A stretch of DNA of 38,898 nucleotides, from assembly GCF_002115825.1 (NCBI RefSeq), contig NZ_JFJZ01000043.1:1-38898 (forward strand). Reading direction: 5' to 3'. The position numbers and the translations under genes are program-made. How positions within the stretch are numbered: the first letter of the stretch is position 1; each line of letters starts with the position of its first letter. Shown here one piece after another: positions 33,340 through 38,898 of this stretch. The notes below the pieces were generated by a model, which searched no databases, was not told where the DNA came from, and worked only from the letters and a program-made list of their open reading frames with translations. The stretch comes from Thalassospira sp. MCCC 1A01428. GTDB taxonomy: Bacteria > Pseudomonadota > Alphaproteobacteria > Rhodospirillales > Thalassospiraceae.

Positions 33340-34026
33340 TTAATTTGCGTGAAGTTCTTCCACAAAGACCTTGCCGGTCAGGCCCAGCTTTACTTTGAAA
33401 TGTCGCGCCTGGAGGGCATCGTTGATGCGGGACGGGCGATAACTTACCCAATTCTGTCCATCTGGATCTCGGACACTGCGATAGGCAATGCCATGCCATT
33501 CTGAAGCTCTAACGGCTTCACCGAAGGTTTGTGTGTTTGCGTAACACGCGACGTCAGGATTATGCAGGTCGTCATGGCCGTCGCGGATGTCAACAAAGTT
33601 GCCATCCTGTTTGGCGGTGTATTCGCGATAAACCTGTGTGATTTCAGGCAAGGCGCTTAGAGACAATTCTCGGCGTAAGCCGTTGGTAACTTCAGCCATA
33701 GCCGTCTGGATGGAGCTTGAGGCGTACCATGCACCCAAATACAGGCTCGAAAACCGTAGTCCATTGGGGGATCCATGTACGAAGGCAGCAAGGATGACAG
33801 ATGCATTTGGTTTGCCAAACACCAGTTCTTCAGCTGGTAAGCGTTTTAGGCGGGATTCTGAGAGCCGGTCATTTGTCCAGCTTTCAAGCTTCAGGATGGC
33901 GCGGGCTTCCTCCGCATTCTCCGCCATATCAAAAGCGTCCAATGGTGGAAATTGCGAAGGAATAAGCCGATGTGTTCTGTCTGGGGCGGTGCACCCTTTG
34001 ACATCATCTAAATCATAAGCACTCAT
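33340..34026 (-). CDS. RES-domain toxin
   Basis: This 228-aa protein is the toxin of a type II toxin-antitoxin pair. RES toxins break down NAD+. Motifs in order: RTHRLIP (R17, R20), FSSLYLGAWYASSSIQTAMAEV (R91, Y101, E112 of the RES catalytic set) and GIAYRSVRDPDGQNW. Together they are characteristic of the family. ATG 34026 overlaps the antitoxin stop (ATGA) and is preferred over an in-frame TTG six bases earlier. All key residues seem intact. Confidence 0.85.
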   Translation of the reverse strand: MSAYDLDDVKGCTAPDRTHRLIPSQFPPLDAFDMAENAEEARAILKLESWTNDRLSESRLKRLPAEELVFGKPNASVILAAFVHGSPNGLRFSSLYLGAWYASSSIQTAMAEVTNGLRRELSLSALPEITQVYREYTAKQDGNFVDIRDGHDDLHNPDVACYANTQTFGEAVRASEWHGIAYRSVRDPDGQNWVSYRPSRINDALQARHFKVKLGLTGKVFVEELHAN

Positions 34027-34538
34027 GCCCAAACAATATCTTCCGAGGTCACTGGCGCAACACCGCTTTCAGTGTCCGGTGCACCACGCAACCCACCACG
34101 CCAGGCATCGAGATAACGGCGGACAGTTGAAAGATCATCCGGTTTGCCATTGAGCATGACATCAAGCGGAGATTGCCCAACAAACGGTTGCCCGTTGTGT
34201 TGCCCTTTGAACCACGTCATGGCTTCCGCATCGACAGTGAACAGGATGGTCAGCGCTTTGTGAATGCCAAGCACGTTCGAGATCCGCAGCAAAGTATCCA
34301 AGCTTAAGGTGATATCGTCACCTCTTGCCGCTTTGGCCAACCAACCATAGAAGGTGGAACGGCTCGGCTCACCAAGAAGTATGCGTTGCTGAGCTTCACT
34401 CAAACCCCAACGGTCTGTGATCACTTTGAAGGCTTTCAAGCCTGGAGCGCTCACGTCACGACGATCTTTGTCTGTGATAAGTTCCAAATTGACTGATGGA
34501 ACACCGTGGTCTGTTTCATGGATATGTGCCACACGCAT
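34023..34538 (-). CDS. Xre/MbcA/ParS-type antitoxin of the RES toxin
   Basis: A 171-aa DNA-binding antitoxin preceding the RES toxin, as in all RES-Xre pairs. The N-terminal half carries a Xre-like helix-turn-helix region (RWGLSEAQQRILLGEPSRST, LDTLLRISNVLGIHKALTIL). The C-terminal DUF2384 part has GQPFVGQSPLDVMLNGKPDD and VRRYLDAWRGG. It is preceded by AAAGGAG and by a promoter whose spacer is a palindrome (34576-34589), so autorepression is expected. It would neutralise the toxin by direct binding. Confidence 0.85.
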   Translation of the reverse strand: MRVAHIHETDHGVPSVNLELITDKDRRDVSAPGLKAFKVITDRWGLSEAQQRILLGEPSRSTFYGWLAKAARGDDITLSLDTLLRISNVLGIHKALTILFTVDAEAMTWFKGQHNGQPFVGQSPLDVMLNGKPDDLSTVRRYLDAWRGGLRGAPDTESGVAPVTSEDIVWA

Positions 34539-34567
34539 GTTTCGATCTCCTTTGGAATCTTGATAGA

Positions 34568-34596
34568 AGCATACTGTCCATATCTGGACTCGTCAA
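34568..34596 (-). promoter_or_regulatory. Promoter and operator of the RES-Xre operon
   Basis: On the minus strand TTGACG (34591-34596) and TATGCT (34568-34573) lie exactly 17 bases apart. The palindrome GTCCA-GATA-TGGAC (34576-34589) fills the spacer. A repressor bound there would exclude RNA polymerase, as expected for antitoxin autoregulation. Confidence 0.75.
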
Positions 34597-34896
34597 GGTT
34601 TCTGCCTTTTATTCGCAGGTGAAAAGGATGAAACCCGAACGCATCAGAGAGGGCCATTGTCCCTTATTTGGAATTGTGTTCAAGTGCTTCTCACAGCTCT
34701 AAAGGTAGACAAATTGTTGTCATTGTTCTCTCGGATGAATCGTCGAAAGCTGGCCAACTGATTAGCAGTTATCAATTTACGCCTCTAATAACTTTCGCTT
34801 CTGGCCACATTGAGAACAGATACGCTATCACCACTATTGAAACCAAGAAGGCAACGAGAATAGGAGGTTGATTACGTAATAACAATCTAATGGTGT

Positions 34897-34979
34897 GAAC
34901 GCTCATTGTTCTGTTCCGTTTGCACACCCGCCCTTTCGGGAAGGCAGGGGTTGCATGAGCAACCCAAGTGTGAGCGTTC
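34897..34979. repeat. Folded palindromic element in gene-free region
   Basis: GAACGCTCA (34897-34905) and TGAGCGTTC (34971-34979) form a perfect 9-bp outer stem. Inside are GGGTTGC-ATGA-GCAACCC (34948-34965, perfect 7-bp stem) and a shorter CCTT/AAGG hairpin (34932-34944). The whole 83 bases can therefore fold as a three-way junction. Function unknown. The surrounding gene-free stretch 34700-35147 shows no other feature that I can support. Confidence 0.6.
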
Positions 34980-35147
34980 TGTCAAGCTAGCCGTGACGCG
35001 CTGATTACATTGCCTTTCGGAAACTGGTATCATAAACCTGTTAAGGTAGCTGCCAGAGGATTTTCCCCGTTGCTCGAACTACCCACGCAGAAACGTGCCT
35101 ACCTGTACTATTAATTGAGGTGCTTGGCTCGAACAAAGGAAGGTGAA

Positions 35148-36068
35148 ATGGTCGGCGGATCGAACGAGGGCTCGAAGTCTGCAGAGAAGAAAGTTGATCG
35201 AGTCCCTTTCGGTAACCGACATGCCAGCATGCTGTGTAACATGCCGCGCGCCGCCCAACTCGACCTATTGGCAAAGGGCTTGCCGATCATACTCAAGAGT
35301 GCGCAGGGCTACTGGAATGCGGCAGTGCAACTCATCGACCATTCGCGCGAGGCCCACGTGCTAGAAGGCTTCTGCGAGGAGGAATGCGCCAAGATCATGA
35401 TCCTGATGGATCTGGTGCGTTGCCCGAAGAAGCTAGTGAGCCGCCAGGCAGGCAAGCTCACTTCTGTCTTCTACGATCATCTCGGCCGACTAATTTACGT
35501 CGAGGCTCAGAACTGGAAGCCGGTCAACATCAGCCAGCTCCGCGAGTACGTCGACCACTCGCGGAAGGGTCATTATCTCGAAGGCTATGCCGGTGAATAT
35601 ATCGTTCCCAACTGGAGCCGCTACAGCCGTGAAAGTACCCTCTATGCCGATATCGAACTTCACGAGGATGGCCAACCATATTGGAATGAGCCGCCCCAGC
35701 TCGGAGCGATCGCCCTCGGTTTCTATCCTCCGGTGCTGAGCCTCGCCGAGGCCATGAATGCGCTTGGGTTGTTCGACCGACGTGGCCTGCAAGCCGTGGC
35801 GGACGTCTGGAACCAACTTGAATTCGTGGACATGGAAAATTTTGAGGATAGCCGCCGGCTGACCGGCGAGCTGTTTCAGCGGCTCGATGCCGAACAACTC
35901 ATCACCGAGGCCGCAACCGACCTGCATCCCGCCTGGATTCAGAACAACTGGCAGATGCCGATGTATAATCTGGAGTTTCGGGAAATTCCGATGAAGCTCA
36001 GTGATCTAAAAGCGCAGCAGGAGGCCATGCTTTGGTCCGAGGTTGGCTATGAGCGAGAGGACTATTAG
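35148..36068 (+). CDS. AbiV-like HEPN protein, partner of NERD-NACHT NTPase
   Basis: A 306-aa protein from ATG 35148 (GGAAGG in front), chosen over a TTG at 35115. GYWNAAVQLIDHSREAHVLE followed by GFCEEECAKIMILMDLVRCP is the helical core of AbiV-type HEPN proteins. The C-terminal half has RESTLYADIELHEDGQPYWN, similar to the LYvD...W..P segment of AbiV. HEPN proteins are usually RNases. REAH and RKGH give possible catalytic His residues, but the canonical RX4-6H is not clear. It precedes the NTPase gene by 15 bases, so a two-gene defence unit is plausible. GC-richer than the central genes. Confidence 0.6.
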   Translation: MVGGSNEGSKSAEKKVDRVPFGNRHASMLCNMPRAAQLDLLAKGLPIILKSAQGYWNAAVQLIDHSREAHVLEGFCEEECAKIMILMDLVRCPKKLVSRQAGKLTSVFYDHLGRLIYVEAQNWKPVNISQLREYVDHSRKGHYLEGYAGEYIVPNWSRYSRESTLYADIELHEDGQPYWNEPPQLGAIALGFYPPVLSLAEAMNALGLFDRRGLQAVADVWNQLEFVDMENFEDSRRLTGELFQRLDAEQLITEAATDLHPAWIQNNWQMPMYNLEFREIPMKLSDLKAQQEAMLWSEVGYEREDY

Positions 36069-36083
36069 ACGCGCGCGTCAACG

Positions 36084-38882
36084 ATGGAAGATACGACAGA
36101 AGAGATGGAACGGCGCATGGGACGTCCACTGAATGAGACCACCGTCGCTGGCGATGAAGTAACGCTAGCACCAGTAGGTGGCCTGACGATCTACATCGGC
36201 GATCTAGTCACGACGGCTTCAGATCGAGCTGTGCTCGAAGCAGCAGCCGGAGCGCTGCACGATGCAGAGATGCCGGCCATACTGCTCGCAAACTTCGACA
36301 TCGGTCGCCAGATCGATCTGGTCGTCTCGACGGAGCGACAGGTTCTACTCGTCGAAGCCAAGGGAAACCGGACGCCAGTCAGAGGGCAGGCCAATAGCGC
36401 AGCGGATTGGGCCGCTCGCAGGGGCACCGGCCGGTGGGCGCCATTCCGCAGCCCCGTCCGTCAGGCGGACGAAGCACGTCTGGCGCTGCGAGACCGGCTT
36501 ACCGTGTTTCTCAGATCATCAACGCCTTATTTTCCTGGTGCCGTCATTTTTGCACCCCAAGTCCCCCATGGTTCCGAGATCCCGGCCGGTGACTTCAAGG
36601 TACGCATCGGCGATCTAACCGACCTTTGCGCTTGGGTGACGCAGGGGAATGGGTCGTCGGGAGTAAGCCTGGCGCAATGGCACGCATTTGCCGCCGATCT
36701 TGGTCTACGCAAGGTGTCGAGTATTGCCGCAGCCAGCGACGGCAAACTCGACGCCGCCGAGAAGCTGGTCGATGCCTATTTGATTAAATTCCGAGCCACC
36801 TACCAAGCCAAGGCCAACGAACTCATATCAATACCATGCGAAGGCGCCCCCGGCATCGAGACATCGCTAGGCTTCGCGGAGGCCGTCGCCGCCGGAGATA
36901 GCATCGCACTCATCGGTCGATCGGGCTGTGGCAAGACCCTGGCTGCATGCCGATCCGGCATCCTCGCTGCTGAACGCGGGCGGGTTCCGATCTTCGTCGG
37001 CGCCAAGGATTTTGAAGGTGACTTCGGGCGTCTGATAAATCGCGAAGCGACATTGCTGGGGGCACCTTCGGCGGCAACCCTGCTGGCGGCATGTCTGAGG
37101 CTCGACCGGGCGGTCCTGTTGATCATCGACGGCTACAATGAATGCGCCGAGCAGAATCGTGAGACGCTCGTTCGCTCGATCGCCGCAATGGGTGATCGCT
37201 ATGGCGCGAATGTCGCCATCACGAGCCAAATTGGCCTGCCTCTCCCAGAATTGCTCGGCACCCCGGAGGTGCATCTGGCCCCCATCAGCGAGGAGGCTAA
37301 ACTGGCGATTGCAGGCGCGGCCGCGCGAAGTCCGATCCATTCGTCAGCACGAAGTTGGATAGGGGCCGTGAAGACCGGCCTTGAGGCCCGGATGATCGGC
37401 GAGCTCCAGGACAGCATCGCCGAGCCGGATAATCGATCGGCCCTCTTTGCCGCGTTCGTGCGGCACCGTCTCGGCTCTCGAAATGCCCAGGCCATCTCGC
37501 TGTTGGTGCTGATTGCCAAAACTCTTTCGGATCGTTTGTCTTTCAGCCTGACGTCACGAGAGGTTGATCGAATCACTGAGGCATGTGGCTTCAATTCCGT
37601 TCTGCTCGATGCTCTTGAACGTGCCGGACTGGTTGTTCGACGCGGCGGGCGCGTGAGTTTCGGCCATGAAATGTATCTGGACGTCTTTGCCGCGGAAGCC
37701 ATCATTCGAGATGCCGATGGTGACCTGGGCAAGATTCTCGATGCCCTCAGGCAACCTCTGCATCGTGGCCGCGGTGCAGCAATTGTCGGTGCCATCGACG
37801 ACGATCGGCTCCAACTTGGAGTGCTGGAGGGCATCTGCATCCCCGAGGTCTTCGCGGACTGCCTCGAAGGCACCTGCGGATCATTCGCTCAGCAATGGGC
37901 ACACCAGCGAGCGAACACGGTTATTGCCCGCATGGCGGAAGAGGCTGAGACACTAAGCTTTGAATATGATGAAACCGAACATCCGCCATTTCGCCGAACG
38001 GATGCGACTGCCGGAAGATGGTCGGCTATCGATGTGGAATTCGTCAAGGCGCTGCCATCGGAGTTTGTCTCGGGTTCGTTCATAGAGCCAGTGTTCGAAA
38101 TCATTGCGACCGTCGATAGACGGCTCGAGAATGAATTTCTCCGGTTGCGGTCTCTACTGACCGACAAGAAGATCGGCATTCGCAGCGGGTTGTTCCAACT
38201 GACCTATGTCCACGGACGTCACGGTCCGATGATCGGCCACATGTCGAAAGGCTTGCACGCAGGTTCGCTCCGGCGTGGACCGAATGTCGCGGCGGACATT
38301 GTTCGAGCTTGGGCTGGAAAGGAGAGGCTCACGCATGGGCAGATCTATCTGCTGCTGATACTCGATCGGATCGCCTGGAACGATGGCCCGCACGTTGCTA
38401 GCCTGATTCCAACTTGGCTTAGGGAAACATATCGGTTTGCACCCTATCACCTCCAACTCGATCTCATTCAAGCCGCACACTTTGCGCATCGTGAGCCAGA
38501 TAGCGTTCGACAGGAGATTATCGACGCATTGCATGATCTGCATTCGGATCAGCACCTTTTCCTCTCGAGCTCGATTATCGAGGCCCTCGCATCGCTGGGA
38601 GCGTTCGAGAACGACGAAGCGGCGGAAGCCGCAAGACTACGCGAGCAGGTTCACGATCTACTTGAATGCGGCGATGTAGAGGCCAGCCAAATAGCGCTGA
38701 CGATCTGGATGTGGCAGTTCGAACATCCGCTCGCTGGCGCCTATTGCGAAGTTGTCTCCGAACTCGATCAAGAGCGGCGAAAGACCTTCCTGTCACTTGC
38801 GTGCTCAGCCGCCGAGAGCGGGACGACGTCTTTCGCCTATCCGCTGATGGTTGAACTTACCGCCTGTGGCGATCCATCGTAA
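36084..38882 (+). pseudogene. NERD nuclease-NACHT/STAND NTPase, 3' end cut by IS
   Basis: 932 residues survive. Residues ~60-180 are a nuclease-related domain (NERD): GRQIDLVV with D78 and LLVEAKG with E91 and K93, the D...ExK pattern. A NACHT/STAND NTPase follows: Walker A GRSGCGKT (278-285), Walker B LLIIDGYNEC (345-354) and the usual helical arm. Helical repeats continue to the end and may be the sensor. The last native codon is interrupted at 38878; the stop TAA (38880-38882) comes from the GTAA of the terminal repeat. So the original C-terminus is missing. The gene may still give a truncated product. ATG 36084 is used; an in-frame ATG 21 bases on (AGAAGAG before it) is the alternative. 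Confidence 0.7.
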
Positions 38883-38898
38883 ACGTCCTCTCACGGCT
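38879..38898. repeat. Right terminal inverted repeat (IS66-like end)
   Basis: GTAAACGTCCTCTCACGGCT, the exact reverse complement of bases 1-20. An insertion sequence would begin at 38879 and extend to the right. The leading GTAA supplies the stop codon that ends the interrupted NTPase gene. Confidence 0.65.

Noticed and set aside
34451..34657. 68-codon minus-strand frame overlapping the antitoxin start
   Set aside because: Its ATG is only a few bases from the AAGGGA box, and it spans the RES-Xre promoter and operator, so it is unlikely to be a gene.
34668..34871. 67-codon plus-strand frame in the gene-free region
   Set aside because: No ribosome binding site, no recognisable features and no neighbour in the same operon.
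34897..34979. Integron attC site
   Set aside because: The outer arms do not fit the RYYYAAC/GTTRRRY core and no integrase is present.
1..38898. CRISPR array, tRNA or rRNA genes
   Set aside because: I saw no regularly spaced repeats and no tRNA or rRNA signatures on either strand.
1..38898. Replication initiator, ParA/ParB or integrase gene
   Set aside because: None of the plausible coding regions carries motifs of these families, so the replicon type cannot be named from this window.

Overview
The window reads as a 38.9 kb accessory segment of a conjugative element, most likely a plasmid or integrative element of a Pseudomonadota bacterium. An alphaproteobacterium is my best guess, from the P-type (VirB/Trb-like) secretion genes, the MobA/MobL relaxase and the mixed base composition; this is inference. 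No replication initiator, partition genes, integrase or intact transposase is visible, so the element's maintenance functions must lie elsewhere. The two ends carry a perfect 20-bp inverted repeat (1-20 and 38879-38898) that looks like the outer ends of an IS66-type insertion sequence. Both outermost genes are cut by it.

Layout. (1) 21-6836, minus strand: a 2128-aa STAND NTPase with an N-terminal Cap4/DUF4297-type nuclease domain (AVAST/Avs3-like anti-phage sensor). A downstream gene is cut off by the left IS end, and a frameshifted helicase remnant lies upstream. (2) 6961-9252, plus: a phage-derived module with a C4-like antisense RNA leader, a Rha-family regulator, a uracil-DNA-glycosylase-fold protein and a lipoprotein, closed by a terminator. 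(3) 9332-12116, minus: a VirB6/TrbL-like protein and three small cytoplasmic or membrane proteins, translationally coupled. (4) 12327-12359: a probable oriT of the RSF1010/R1162 (MOBQ) architecture. (5) 12392-16784, plus: an HTH regulator, two tiny membrane peptides, a tandem pair of paralogous proteins, two unknown small proteins and a MobA/MobL relaxase. (6) 16786-17675, minus: two putative DNA-binding accessory proteins. (7) 17745-31934, plus: a nearly complete type IV secretion operon in the order virB2-B3-B4-B5-B7-B8-B9-B10-(Cys-rich repeat protein)-B11-D4, closed by a strong terminator.

(8) 32038-34596, minus: two unknown genes and a RES-Xre toxin-antitoxin pair whose promoter carries a palindromic operator between -35 and -10. 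(9) 34897-34979: a highly folded palindromic element in a gene-free stretch. (10) 35148-38882, plus: a visibly GC-richer two-gene unit. It has an AbiV-like HEPN protein followed by a NERD nuclease-NACHT/STAND NTPase truncated by the right IS end.

Together this is a self-transfer module (relaxase, oriT, coupling protein, mating pore) flanked on both sides by anti-phage or addiction cargo. The most novel points are the AbiV/NERD-NACHT pair, the VirB10 with Calx-beta and ASH-like domains fused in front of the TrbI core, the cysteine-repeat protein inside the secretion operon, and the oriT and C4-like RNA read directly from the sequence.
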